From UBA6898 sp964463135 (lineage in GTDB: Bacteria; Nitrospirota; Thermodesulfovibrionia; Thermodesulfovibrionales; UBA6898), in contig CAYXBA010000011.1 of the NCBI GenBank assembly GCA_964463135.1, positions 72,821 to 136,820 of the forward strand: a stretch of DNA of 64,000 bases, written 5' to 3'. The notes under the pieces are model-generated. The model saw only the letters and a list, made by a program, of their open reading frames with translations. It ran no database searches and had not been told where the DNA came from. Positions 22,595-31,629 of this stretch are shown here, piece by piece (the stretch's first letter is position 1; every line of letters starts with the position of its first letter). The position numbers and the translations under genes were made by a program.

Positions 22595-24574
22595 CTATGA
22601 GACGCTGTGTACCTTGGCGTATCCCGATGCACCGAGCAAAGCCTCTCCCCTGATATCCATCAGCCTGATAAAGGATTCCACGACATAGGGATCAAACTGC
22701 GTGCCGGCATTGAGAAGGAGCTCTTCCCTGACCTGGTACAGCGACAGGGATTTCCGGTAAGGCCGCTCAGACATCATGGCGTCAAAGGTATCGACCACAG
22801 CGAGAATTCGCGCCTTGAGCAGAAGTTCCTCTCCCCTCAGTCCGTAAGGGTATCCTTTGCCATCGAACCGTTCGTGGTGCTGGATGATCGTCTGTCTGAC
22901 GCCTTCAAGAGTGTCGATCGGGCCTAGGATCTCCTCTCCGATGAGCGGATGTGACTTGATGAGGCTGTATTCTTTTGAGGTGAGCTTGCCCTGCTTCTGA
23001 AGAATAAAGCTCTCGATACCAATTTTGCCGATGTCATGCAGTATGGCCGCATGCTCAAGTAACTCGAGCTCCTTGAAGTCAAGGCCGATGAACCTGCCGA
23101 GCTCGATGGCAAGGAGCTTGACCCTTTCAGAATGGCCCTTGGTATACAGATCGCTCGCCTCAAGTGCATTGACCAATGACTGGATCGTAGCAAAATAATT
23201 GCGCTTTACGCTCTCATAGAGCCAGGCATTTTCCATTGATACAATGGCCTGGTTCGAAAGTGTTGTCAGAATTTCCATGTCCTCGTCTGTGAAGGCCGGG
23301 AGTTCCCCCTGTATCTCGAGGATCATGGTCCCGATGATCTCTCCCTTCATCTTGAGCGGTACGCCGATCTTTGAGGCTGCAGTACCGCCCTGCTGAAGGA
23401 GAATGGGTTTTCCCTGCGTCATGATCTCGGCGTAATATGCCTGGTGTTCGAGAGGAACGTCTGCAATACTTTCCGTGCCAAGCCCCCGCCTGTACTGAAT
23501 GATAAGCGGCGGCTTGTTCCCATTCCGTATATGAAGGATCGCACGGTCTGTATTGAAGAGGTCAGCGGTCGTCCTGGTTATGATCTTCATGACCTCTTCG
23601 GTCTCGACGATCGAGGTAAGGATCCTGCCGACCTCGTTCATCTTCTTGAGCCGCTCAACGACCTTTTCGAGTTCCTTGTTCTTTCCCTTCACTTCCCTGG
23701 ACAGCGAGGTGATCGCCCTGTTTGCCGTTTCGAGCTCTTTGAGCCTGAACTCAAGCTGCTCGTTCAGGTCTTCCACCCGGTTCTTGTGCTCAAGGTCCAT
23801 CTTGATCTTGGATAGCTCACGTTCCTTGGAGAGGTTCTTCGTGTACAGCTTGTTCATCTCATCGATCATCCTGTTAAATGCTGTACCGATAGTGCCAAGC
23901 TCGTCGCCGGTGATGCCCTGGACCGTTGCGTTCCAGTTGCCGGCTTCCACTTCCTGAATTGCGGTAAGAAGATTCTTCAGCGGTTTCATGACAAAGCGCG
24001 AGAAGAGCAGGCTCAGCACGACCGATATCACGAGCACGATCACGATGTTCGAAAATACGAGCATCCGTTTGATGGACAGAATGGTAGCCAAATTCCTGGA
24101 TATATCGAGCTTTACCTGGACCACGCCGTTGATCACTTCCCTGCTGTCATGGCAGCCAAAGCATTCCTGTCTGTTCATGATATTTCTGAAATAATTGATC
24201 GTGGTATTGTTCTGGATCTCCGGCTTCTGGTACATCTCATGCGTCGCGATCTTGAGGTAGTCAGGTGATTTGGCGCCGATCTCCGCAACATTCGTCGATT
24301 TCAGGATCGTGCCGGCAGGCGTAAGGATACGGATGGTTACGACCTCTTTATTCTTGCCGATATTTTCAAGGATCTTCTGGGCTTCCCCGGTGTTTCCCAT
24401 CTGCATGTCGTGTGATATGGTGCGCTCAATAATATCACCCAGAAATACCGTATCTGCGATCTTTGACTCGAGCATCTTGGCGTTCTGCATCCTGAGGACG
24501 ACCGCAGTCGTAATGCCAACCGTTATGATGATGGTCAGGGCTATGACAGCAATGATCTTTGTCTTAATAATCAT
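22595..24574 (-). CDS. Membrane HD-GYP phosphodiesterase with haem-binding periplasmic sensor, HAMP and GAF
   Basis: The 659-aa receptor has a first membrane helix (about residues 5-28), a periplasmic region with one c-type haem motif CFGCH (C138, C141, H142), and a second helix (about 170-195). HAMP, a long coiled coil (about 250-330), GAF (about 330-470) and a C-terminal HD-GYP domain follow. The HD-GYP motifs are HDIGKIG, the HPLIGEEIL helix and HHERFDGKGYPYGL. HD-GYP domains hydrolyse c-di-GMP, so redox, CO, NO or O2 sensing at a periplasmic haem could control c-di-GMP. The start is the ATG at 24574, just before the first helix. A TTG at 24649 would add 25 residues. No clear ribosome binding site is visible. 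Confidence 0.88.
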   Translation of the reverse strand: MIIKTKIIAVIALTIIITVGITTAVVLRMQNAKMLESKIADTVFLGDIIERTISHDMQMGNTGEAQKILENIGKNKEVVTIRILTPAGTILKSTNVAEIGAKSPDYLKIATHEMYQKPEIQNNTTINYFRNIMNRQECFGCHDSREVINGVVQVKLDISRNLATILSIKRMLVFSNIVIVLVISVVLSLLFSRFVMKPLKNLLTAIQEVEAGNWNATVQGITGDELGTIGTAFNRMIDEMNKLYTKNLSKERELSKIKMDLEHKNRVEDLNEQLEFRLKELETANRAITSLSREVKGKNKELEKVVERLKKMNEVGRILTSIVETEEVMKIITRTTADLFNTDRAILHIRNGNKPPLIIQYRRGLGTESIADVPLEHQAYYAEIMTQGKPILLQQGGTAASKIGVPLKMKGEIIGTMILEIQGELPAFTDEDMEILTTLSNQAIVSMENAWLYESVKRNYFATIQSLVNALEASDLYTKGHSERVKLLAIELGRFIGLDFKELELLEHAAILHDIGKIGIESFILQKQGKLTSKEYSLIKSHPLIGEEILGPIDTLEGVRQTIIQHHERFDGKGYPYGLRGEELLLKARILAVVDTFDAMMSERPYRKSLSLYQVREELLLNAGTQFDPYVVESFIRLMDIRGEALLGASGYAKVHSVS

Positions 24575-24759
24575 ATATATGAAACTTATTGCAAGATATG
24601 TGCCTAAAAAAAACGTAAAACTCTTTGAAATATAAGTGATTTGTGCCAAAATCGATGCTTGCAGAGGTGTATTTCACTCATTCTGCTGAATACCACGCAG
24701 TCAGGCCATAAATCATATTTATGAACCTTATTTGCCTGTTTAGTGTACAATGAACGCCT

Positions 24760-26076
24760 ATGGAAAAACCTCTTGTTGTTATCGTAGGCCGGCCGAATGT
24801 CGGAAAGTCCACTCTTTTTAACCGGATGACCGGAACACATTCTGCTATTGTCGAGGACATTCCCGGCGTTACCCGCGACCGGAACTATCTGGATGCAGAG
24901 TGGGAAGGCAAGAGTTATATGCTTGTCGATACCGGGGGGTTCTATATCGACCCGCCAGAGGATATCTTTGCCCAGGCAAAGGAGCAGGCCCTTTTTGCCA
25001 TTGACGAGGGCGATATCATCATTCACCTTCTCGACGGCAAGGACGGACTCACCCCCGCGGATATGGAACTGGCGCGCCTTCTGCGTGCTTCAGGCAAGAA
25101 GGTAATCTGGCTGGTGAACAAGGTCGATGCCCCGGTCCGCGATGACCGGTTCTATGATTTCTATGCCATAGGCGCAGATGACCTTTATCCGGTGTCTGCA
25201 GCCACCGGCCACGGGTACGACGATTTCATGGACATTCTCGGTGCTGTCCTTCCTGAATACCATGAAGAGAAGACCGATTATCCCAAGATAGCGGTTGTGG
25301 GAAGGCCGAATGTCGGCAAATCAACACTGGTCAACGCCCTTACGGGCAAGAAGCGGATGGTGGTGAGCGACGTGGCGGGAACCACCAGGGATGCCATTGA
25401 CAGTACGTGTACCTTCCATGGCAGGAAGTATATGATCATTGATACCGCAGGGCTCAGAAAAAAGGGAAAGATCGGATATTCGCTTGAGCGGTTCTCGATG
25501 GTGCGGGCTGTCAGGAGCATCGAACGCTGCGATGTGGCCCTCGTTGTGCTGGATATGAGCGTCGGCATTACCGAGCAGGACCAGAAGATCGCCGGCATCG
25601 TCAAGGACTACAATAAGGGCGTCATTTTCCTGCTGAACAAATGGGACCTGGTGCCCGAGCCGGAGGAGACGTTCAAGAAGATCCTGCCTGAGCTGTACCG
25701 GAAGATTTGGTTCGCGGAATATGCGCCTGCCATCACCATATCGGGAGTATCCAAAAAAAGGATCACCAAGGTCTTCCCGGTGATCGATGTCATCCTTGAG
25801 GAGCGCAGGAAGCGCATCACGACCGGCGAACTGAACAGGTTCTTCCGGGAGATCATTGCAAAGATATCACTCCCGATGTACAAAGGGAAGGCGGTCAAGA
25901 TGTTCTACATGACCCAGGTGAGCATCGAGCCTCCGGAATTTGTTGTATTCTCGAACTACCGGAATGCGGTGATGGACTCTCATCTCAGATACATAGAGAG
26001 AAAGCTGCGCGAGTATTTCGGTTTCGGCGGAACGCCGCTCAAGATCCATGTGAGGCCGAAGAAGAGAGAAGCCTGA
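24760..26076 (+). CDS. der: Ribosome biogenesis GTPase Der (EngA)
   Basis: The 438-aa protein has the diagnostic tandem GTPase domains of Der followed by a KH-like domain. The first G-domain has GRPNVGKST, DTGGF and NKVD. The second has a further GRPNVGKST (about residue 184), DTAGL and NKWD. The C-terminal part has the RITTGELNRF motif. Der acts in 50S ribosomal subunit assembly. It begins an operon with a BrkB-family membrane protein, whose start is 1 base past the der stop. A TACAAT at 24746-24751 may be its -10, but no matching -35 is evident. Confidence 0.97.
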   Translation: MEKPLVVIVGRPNVGKSTLFNRMTGTHSAIVEDIPGVTRDRNYLDAEWEGKSYMLVDTGGFYIDPPEDIFAQAKEQALFAIDEGDIIIHLLDGKDGLTPADMELARLLRASGKKVIWLVNKVDAPVRDDRFYDFYAIGADDLYPVSAATGHGYDDFMDILGAVLPEYHEEKTDYPKIAVVGRPNVGKSTLVNALTGKKRMVVSDVAGTTRDAIDSTCTFHGRKYMIIDTAGLRKKGKIGYSLERFSMVRAVRSIERCDVALVVLDMSVGITEQDQKIAGIVKDYNKGVIFLLNKWDLVPEPEETFKKILPELYRKIWFAEYAPAITISGVSKKRITKVFPVIDVILEERRKRITTGELNRFFREIIAKISLPMYKGKAVKMFYMTQVSIEPPEFVVFSNYRNAVMDSHLRYIERKLREYFGFGGTPLKIHVRPKKREA

Positions 26077-26077
26077 G

Positions 26078-26905
26078 ATGTGGGCAGTCCGGCTGATCGG
26101 CAGAAGCGTTCTCGATTTTTTCAGGGACAATGGCCTGATGCTTGCCGGCTCCATGTCCTATTTCACCATGATGGCGCTTGTGCCGCTCTGCCTTTTTCTG
26201 GTAACGCTCTTTGGCTATTTTCTTGGCCACTATCCTGAATTTTACAAGTTCTTCCTGGCGAAATTGACCGGTTTTTTCCCGGCTGTAACACAGAATATTA
26301 CAGATGATCTTACGAAGATCATTTCGTACAAAGGGCTCGGGAAGTTCAGTCTTCTTCTTTACGGTGTCCTCTCTTTTCAGGTCTTTGCCTCTATGGAGAC
26401 GGCGCTGAACACCATTTTTAAGGTCAAAAAAAGAAGGAACTTTCTCGTCTCCATAGTTGTTTCTCTCGTGGTCGTGACGCTGATCATCGCACTCCTGACC
26501 ACGTCTTTTGCAGCCGCTTCTGTGATCCCGCTGCTCAAGACGATCGGCTCTGATCTGTCCGGCATGAAGCTCGGCAGGCTGACAACGTTTCTCCTGCAGT
26601 TTGTTCTGCCTTTTGTCCTTGTCCTCGTTTCGATCATGCTGCTCTATATTGTTGTGCCGAAGACGCGCGTATCAGTATCTTCGGCGCTGCGAGGGGCTTT
26701 TTTTTCTGCGGTCATGCTTGAGCTTGCCAAGCATGCCTTCACGTGGTACGTGATCAACGTAGCCCAGTTCGGAAAGATCTACGGTCCGCTCACCGCATTT
26801 GTCATGTTCCTGCTCTGGATGTTCTACTCTTCGGTCATCTTTTTAATCGGCGCCGAAATAGTGCATAATTTAGGAAATCAGAAACACGTGAGGAGTGAGC
26901 CATGA
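26078..26905 (+). CDS. YihY/BrkB-family inner-membrane protein
   Basis: The 275-aa multi-pass protein has the YihY/UPF0761 signature SMSYFTMMALVPLCLFL near residue 25 and about six hydrophobic segments, ending with the family's FVMFLLWMFYSSVIFLIGAE helix. The BrkB name comes from a mis-assigned serum-resistance protein and the biochemical role is unknown. The protein is not an RNase despite some older annotation. It is coupled to der upstream and overlaps the following 61-aa gene by 4 bases. Confidence 0.88.
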   Translation: MWAVRLIGRSVLDFFRDNGLMLAGSMSYFTMMALVPLCLFLVTLFGYFLGHYPEFYKFFLAKLTGFFPAVTQNITDDLTKIISYKGLGKFSLLLYGVLSFQVFASMETALNTIFKVKKRRNFLVSIVVSLVVVTLIIALLTTSFAAASVIPLLKTIGSDLSGMKLGRLTTFLLQFVLPFVLVLVSIMLLYIVVPKTRVSVSSALRGAFFSAVMLELAKHAFTWYVINVAQFGKIYGPLTAFVMFLLWMFYSSVIFLIGAEIVHNLGNQKHVRSEP

Positions 26906-27087
26906 TAGACCTGGTCGGTACGATCGTAGAAGTGGGCACGGGTGAAGCCCTGTATGTGGGCAAGCTTATTGAGGTGAACGAAACCGAGGTTCATCTTGAG
27001 TCTGACTCAGGCTGGGTCGTCATACCGGTGGAACGCATTGCCTTTGTGCGTCCGCGGGAAGAAGAGGAGTGGACTCCTTCATCCTGA
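26902..27087 (+). CDS. Small beta-barrel-like protein, unknown function
   Basis: This 61-aa protein starts on an ATG overlapping the BrkB-family stop (ATGA), so it is translated by coupling. The pattern GTIVEVGTGEALYVGKLIEV...VHLESDSGWVVIPVERIAFVRP consists of alternating beta strands with glycine turns, as in SH3-like or Lsm/Hfq-like barrels. I do not recognise a named family. The charged tail (PREEEEW) is acidic. The context suggests a factor working with Der or the membrane protein, but this is only a guess. Confidence 0.65.
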   Translation: MIDLVGTIVEVGTGEALYVGKLIEVNETEVHLESDSGWVVIPVERIAFVRPREEEEWTPSS

Positions 27088-27130
27088 ACTGCAGAAGCCG
27101 GATCTGCCGGCAGGAATTGCCAGGAACGTC

Positions 27131-27847
27131 CTAGAGGTCGCCGAGAACGAACTGCGTAAGGGCGATAGCTGTCAGTGCGGCTGTCTCTGCCCGGAGGATG
27201 CGTTTTCCCAGTGTAGCGGCAGTAAACCCGCAGTCTGTTGCAGCCTTCACTTCTTTTTCTGAAAACCCGCCTTCAGGCCCGATGCAGAGGATAATTCTTT
27301 TCACATTGCTGAGCGCATCGAGGGCAGAAGAAAAGGGCGCCCCTTCTTCTTCCCAGCAGATGATCCCGTTCGGAAACTGCCGGGATGACATCACCGCGTC
27401 AAAGGTCGCCGGCTCATGGACCAGCGGGACCCTGTTTCTGCCGCACTGGCGGGATGCCTCTTCGGCGATCTTCTGCCAGCGCTGAAGTTTTCTGGTCTCC
27501 CTGATTTGGCTTCTCTGGGTGATCGTCGGCATTATTTCCGTCACGCCGAGTTCTGTTGCCTTCTGGACAACCAGGTCCATCTTTTCTCCCTTGAGCAGAC
27601 CCTGCAGAAGAATAAGCTCAAGCGGGGACTCATTGTCCTGCTGCAGAGGAGCAACGACCTCCAGGGTTGCCTGTTTTTTTATGAGGGCAGAGATCCTGGC
27701 TGTGTAGGCATTGCCGCTGCTGTCCGTCACAACAATAATGTCATCGGCCCGGCATCTGAGGACTGTAATGACATAGTGGGCCTTGTCTCCGGTGAGATGG
27801 ATGATCTTCTTCGGCTGCAGGACAGTATCAAGAAAAAGTCTGATCAT
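27131..27847 (-). CDS. rsmE: 16S rRNA m3U1498 methyltransferase
   Basis: The 239-aa SPOUT methyltransferase RsmE methylates U1498 of 16S rRNA in the 30S subunit. Characteristic parts are the N-terminal IHLTGDKAHYVITVLR, LLQGLLKGEKMDLVVQKATELGV near residue 75, and the C-terminal knot with CIGPEGGFSEKEV (about 190) and LGKRILRAETAALTAI (about 215). Translation is placed at ATG 27847, 29 bases after the dnaJ stop; an earlier in-frame start would overlap dnaJ extensively. It is the last gene of the hrcA-grpE-dnaK-dnaJ-rsmE unit, a common arrangement. Confidence 0.94.
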   Translation of the reverse strand: MIRLFLDTVLQPKKIIHLTGDKAHYVITVLRCRADDIIVVTDSSGNAYTARISALIKKQATLEVVAPLQQDNESPLELILLQGLLKGEKMDLVVQKATELGVTEIMPTITQRSQIRETRKLQRWQKIAEEASRQCGRNRVPLVHEPATFDAVMSSRQFPNGIICWEEEGAPFSSALDALSNVKRIILCIGPEGGFSEKEVKAATDCGFTAATLGKRILRAETAALTAIALTQFVLGDL

Positions 27848-27875
27848 GGAGCGGGAAGCATGAGCCGGTCCTGCG

Positions 27876-28982
27876 TCAGCTCTCGACCCCGGTAAAAAGA
27901 TCCTTGAGTTTGTCTTTAAAGCTCTTGTTGCTGTCGTCGGTGCTCTGCGCGGCAAACTCTTCGAGAAGTTCTTTCTGTCTTGGTGATAGTTTTTTCGGCA
28001 CTTCGATGAAGACCCGGATCAGCTGACTGCCCCTCTGCTGGCTGCCGACCCGCGGCGCTCCCTTGCCCTTGAGCGTGAAGATCTTTCCGGACTGCGTGCC
28101 TGCCGGGACCTTCAGCTTTGCCGAACCGTCGAGCGTCGGTACCTCGATCTCTGCGCCGAGGGCAGCATTGGTAAAGGAAATGGGGAAATCACAGAAGAGG
28201 TCTGTGCCTTCCCGCTTGAATATGGCATGTTCCTTGACATCCAGTATTACATACAGGTCCCCATGCGGGCCGTTATTGAGGCCGGGTTCTCCTTCTCCGG
28301 TTATCTTCAGTCTCGATCCGACATCCACGCCGGCCGGGATTTTGAGATTGACGGTCTTCTGTTCCTGCACGGAGCCGTGACCCTTGCATTTCTTGCAGGG
28401 ATTCGTGATGATCTTGCCGGTGCCGTAACATTTTCCGCAGCTTTTTGATACGCTGAAGAAGCCCTGCTGATATCTGATCTGGCCTGAGCCCTTGCAGGCG
28501 CTGCAGACTTCCGGTTGCTTGCCCGGCTCGGAGCCGGTCCCGCTGCAGTCCTCGCATTTCTCCAGTTTCGGAAAGGTGATGACCTTTTCGGTGCCAAAGA
28601 CTGCTTCCTCGAGGGTGATGTCGAGGTCATATCTGAGATCATTTCCCCTGGCAGGACGCTGCCGCCTCTGTCCGCCGAAGTTGCCGCCGAACATATCGCC
28701 GAAGAAATCTTCAAAGATATCGCCGAACCCGGCACCGCCGGCAAACGGGCCCTGACCGGCGCCGAACCCGTCTGCAGTCCCGTACCGGTCATAATGAGCC
28801 CTTTTCTCCGGATCAGAAAGCACGGAATAGGCGTGGCTGATCTCCTTGAACTTCTCCTCTGATGCCTTGTCTCCTGAGTTCCTGTCCGGGTGGTGTTTCA
28901 TGGCAAGCTGCCGGTAAGCCTTCTTCAGCTCTTCCGGTGTGGCTTCGCGCGAAACGCCCAGTAGCTCGTAATAATCCTTCAC
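27876..28982 (-). CDS. dnaJ: Chaperone DnaJ (Hsp40)
   Basis: The 368-aa co-chaperone stimulates DnaK ATPase and delivers substrates. The J domain (about residues 1-70) has KHHPDRNSG. A Gly/Phe region with GAGQGPFAGGAGFGD follows. Four CxxCxGxG zinc repeats come next (CEDCSGTG, CSACKGSG, CGKCYGTG, CKKCKGHG). The C-terminal substrate-binding domains end the protein. The GTG at 28982 begins VKDYYELLGV, the invariant DnaJ beginning, with AAGGAA just upstream. Earlier starts would add an unrelated 23-residue leader. A terminator-like hairpin separates it from dnaK. Confidence 0.97.
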   Translation of the reverse strand: MKDYYELLGVSREATPEELKKAYRQLAMKHHPDRNSGDKASEEKFKEISHAYSVLSDPEKRAHYDRYGTADGFGAGQGPFAGGAGFGDIFEDFFGDMFGGNFGGQRRQRPARGNDLRYDLDITLEEAVFGTEKVITFPKLEKCEDCSGTGSEPGKQPEVCSACKGSGQIRYQQGFFSVSKSCGKCYGTGKIITNPCKKCKGHGSVQEQKTVNLKIPAGVDVGSRLKITGEGEPGLNNGPHGDLYVILDVKEHAIFKREGTDLFCDFPISFTNAALGAEIEVPTLDGSAKLKVPAGTQSGKIFTLKGKGAPRVGSQQRGSQLIRVFIEVPKKLSPRQKELLEEFAAQSTDDSNKSFKDKLKDLFTGVES

Positions 28983-29024
28983 ATTAGTTCCTTGCCTGTA
29001 ATTTTTTGTCTCAAAGTATACATG

Positions 29025-29081
29025 AAAAAGGGTCCAGGGGTGCAAGTACACCTTGCAGAAGGCGCTTGACCCCTGAACCCG
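29025..29081 (-). terminator. Terminator-like hairpin between dnaK and dnaJ
   Basis: On the minus strand, GGGTTCAGGGGTCAAG pairs with CTTGCACCCCTGGACCC (with single mismatches and bulges), followed by TTTTT. It lies right after the dnaK stop. It should reduce read-through into dnaJ, which would lower DnaJ relative to DnaK. Confidence 0.6.
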
Positions 29082-29097
29082 TCGTTATTGCGGATCG

Positions 29098-31008
29098 CTA
29101 TTTCTTGTCCTTGTCCACGTCCTCGAATTCAGCTTCCACAACCTCTTCCTCTGCCGGCTTGGCTCCCTGGCCTCCGTCACCTCCGGGCTGTGCTCCGGCG
29201 CCGGTATGTTTGTACAAATGCTCTGCGAGCTTATGGGAGACCTGCATCAGCTTGTCCGTGGCTGCCTTGATCTCCGCAGGATCGGAGCTTGCGTCCTTAA
29301 CTTTCTTGCACTGTTCAAGTGCTTCGTCGATCTCACGTTTTTCATCAGCCGTGATCTTGTCCCCGTAGTCGCCCAGGGATTTTTCGACGGTATAGCAGAG
29401 CGTATCAGCATTGTTCCGCGCCTCTGCCATCTGTTTTTTCTTATGGTCCTCCTGTCCGTGCTCGTCGGCGTCGCGGACCATCTTCTTGATCTCGTCCTCA
29501 GAAAGACCGCTTGAGGCGGTTATCCGGATCGACTGTTCCTTGTTGGTGCCGAGGTCCTTTGCAGAGACATGAAGTATGCCGTTGGCATCGATGTCAAAGG
29601 ATACCTCGATCTGGGGTACACCCCGCGGCGCAGGGGGGATGCCGATAAGTTCGAAGTTGCCGAGCAGTTTGTTGTCGCCTGCCATTTCACGTTCACCCTG
29701 GCAGATCTTGATGGTGACCGCAGGCTGATTGTCCGTTGCGGTCGAAAAGACCTGGCTCTTTTTGGTAGGGATGGTCGTGTTCCTCTCGATGATCTTCGTG
29801 AAGATACCACCGAGGGTCTCGATGCCCAATGACAGCGGGGTAACGTCTAGGAGGAGAACCTCCTTCACATCGCCCTTCAAAACTGCAGCCTGTATCGCAG
29901 CGCCTACGGCAACCACCTCATCAGGGTTAACGGTCCTGTTCGGTTCCTTGCCGAAGAAGCTCTGCACGGTCTGCTGGACCTTCGGTGTGCGTGTCTGTCC
30001 GCCGACCAGCAGCACCTCATCGATGTTGCCTGCGGAGAGGCCGGCATCGGAAAGGGCGTTCTTGCAGGGACCGATGGTATTGTCGAACAGGTCTGCTGCC
30101 AGCTGTTCGAACTTGGCGCGGGCTATCTTCATCAGCAGGTGCTTCGGACCGGTAGCGTCAGCTGTGACAAAGGGAAGATTGATCTCGGTCTCTGTTGCAG
30201 TCGAAAGCTCGATCTTTGCACGCTCTGCAGCCTCTTTCAGCCTCTGAAGGGCCATCTTGTCGTTCTTCAGGTCAATGCCCTGGTCCTTTTTGAATTCATC
30301 GATCATCCAATCGATGATCCTGATGTCAAAGTCGTCGCCGCCGAGGTAAGTGTCGCCGTTCGTTGACTTTACCTCAATGACGCCTTCCCCGATCTCGAGG
30401 ATCGATATATCAAAGGTGCCGCCGCCAAGGTCATACACGGCTACCTTTTCTTCCTTCTTCTTATCCATGCCGTAAGCAAGAGCAGCGGCGGTCGGCTCAT
30501 TGATGATCCTGAGCACATTGAGACCGGCTATTCTGCCCGCGTCCTTTGTTGCCTGTCTCTGACTGTCGTCAAAATAGGCCGGTACGGTGATGACCGCTTC
30601 AGTCACTTTTTCGCCAAGATAATCTTCAGCAGCCTGCTTCAGTTTCTGCAGGATCATGGCCGAGATCTCGGGCGGTGAGTACTTCTTGCCGAATATTTCG
30701 ACATGCGCATCGCTGTTCGGCGCTTCCACGATCTTGTACGGCAGCCTCTTCTTTGCGTGATCGACTTCAGGCGCGGAATACTTCCTGCCCATAAGCCTCT
30801 TGATCGAAAATATGGTGTTCTCCGGATTGGTGATCGCCTGCCGTTTTGCTATCTGACCGACAAGCCGCTCGCCCTTGTCCGTGATCGCAACGACCGACGG
30901 CGTAGTCCTGGTGCCTTCCTGGTTCGGTATAACAACGGTCTCTCCGCCCTGCACAACGGCAACGCAAGAGTTCGTGGTCCCGAGGTCAATTCCTATTGCT
31001 TTTCCCAT
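29098..31008 (-). CDS. dnaK: Chaperone DnaK (Hsp70)
   Basis: The 636-aa Hsp70 has an N-terminal ATPase (IGIDLGTTNSCVAV, VPAYFDDSQRQATKDAG, AVYDLGGGTFDIS), the linker LLLDVTPLSLG, a substrate-binding domain and a variable C-terminus rich in Gly/Pro before the acidic end. Length and motifs are typical. GGAGG upstream of the ATG at 31008 lies in the grpE stop region, so grpE and dnaK are tightly coupled. Heat-shock regulation comes through the CIRCE element at the head of the operon. Confidence 0.98.
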   Translation of the reverse strand: MGKAIGIDLGTTNSCVAVVQGGETVVIPNQEGTRTTPSVVAITDKGERLVGQIAKRQAITNPENTIFSIKRLMGRKYSAPEVDHAKKRLPYKIVEAPNSDAHVEIFGKKYSPPEISAMILQKLKQAAEDYLGEKVTEAVITVPAYFDDSQRQATKDAGRIAGLNVLRIINEPTAAALAYGMDKKKEEKVAVYDLGGGTFDISILEIGEGVIEVKSTNGDTYLGGDDFDIRIIDWMIDEFKKDQGIDLKNDKMALQRLKEAAERAKIELSTATETEINLPFVTADATGPKHLLMKIARAKFEQLAADLFDNTIGPCKNALSDAGLSAGNIDEVLLVGGQTRTPKVQQTVQSFFGKEPNRTVNPDEVVAVGAAIQAAVLKGDVKEVLLLDVTPLSLGIETLGGIFTKIIERNTTIPTKKSQVFSTATDNQPAVTIKICQGEREMAGDNKLLGNFELIGIPPAPRGVPQIEVSFDIDANGILHVSAKDLGTNKEQSIRITASSGLSEDEIKKMVRDADEHGQEDHKKKQMAEARNNADTLCYTVEKSLGDYGDKITADEKREIDEALEQCKKVKDASSDPAEIKAATDKLMQVSHKLAEHLYKHTGAGAQPGGDGGQGAKPAEEEVVEAEFEDVDKDKK

Positions 31009-31009
31009 C

Positions 31010-31618
31010 TTATTGTTCCTCCTCTATGGAATCGTTTTCTTTGATTTCTGATGCTTCTGCATCATTACTCTGCTGCTTCTGAGGTTTTACGGAAACTGCC
31101 ACCAGCGACGGCCTGATCACTTTGTCCCGGTATTTGTACCCTGCCCTGAACTCCTCAGCGATCAGCTTTTCGTCCATGTCATCACGCTCGACCTGTGACA
31201 TGGCATGATGTACCGCCGGATCAAAGGGTTTGCCTGCGGCTTCAATGCGGGAAAGGCCGAACTTCTCCAGTGTTCGCTGAAGTTCCTTGAGGGTCACTTC
31301 AACGCCCTGGACCAGCCCGCTGTTGATCTCACCCGTGGCGTGCTTCAGCGCAAGCTCAAGGTTGTCTATGGCAGGCAGAAGCTCATGCAGCAGGGACTCA
31401 TTGCCGTACCGCACAAGATCTTCCTTGTCCTTGTTGACACGTTTCCGATAATTTTCAAAGTCGGCGTACAGCCTCAGATATTTGCTGTTTAATTCATCTG
31501 CTCCGGGACTGGCCGCAGATTTCTGCTGATCTTCCTGATTTTCGGGACCGTCATTGACAAGTTCAATGTCGTCCTCGCCGAAATCTTCGTTCTCTTTTTC
31601 CTGATCGTTCTCTCCCAA
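31010..31618 (-). CDS. grpE: Nucleotide exchange factor GrpE
   Basis: The 202-aa GrpE releases ADP from DnaK. The long acidic, disordered N-terminus (about 45 residues) is followed by the helical dimerisation stalk (KYLRLYADFENYRKRV). The C-terminal beta domain contains the NPAVHHAMS-like segment (here FDPAVHHAMSQVE) and GYKYRDKVIRPSLV. The frame starts at TTG 31618 with AGGAAGG upstream, a few bases after hrcA. Upstream in-frame ATGs are absent. Confidence 0.95.
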   Translation of the reverse strand: MGENDQEKENEDFGEDDIELVNDGPENQEDQQKSAASPGADELNSKYLRLYADFENYRKRVNKDKEDLVRYGNESLLHELLPAIDNLELALKHATGEINSGLVQGVEVTLKELQRTLEKFGLSRIEAAGKPFDPAVHHAMSQVERDDMDEKLIAEEFRAGYKYRDKVIRPSLVAVSVKPQKQQSNDAEASEIKENDSIEEEQ

Positions 31619-31629
31619 GATGCACCTTC

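Noticed and set aside
24746..24751. TACAAT as the der promoter
   Set aside because: No -35 at a usable distance and no TGn extension, so not listed as a feature.
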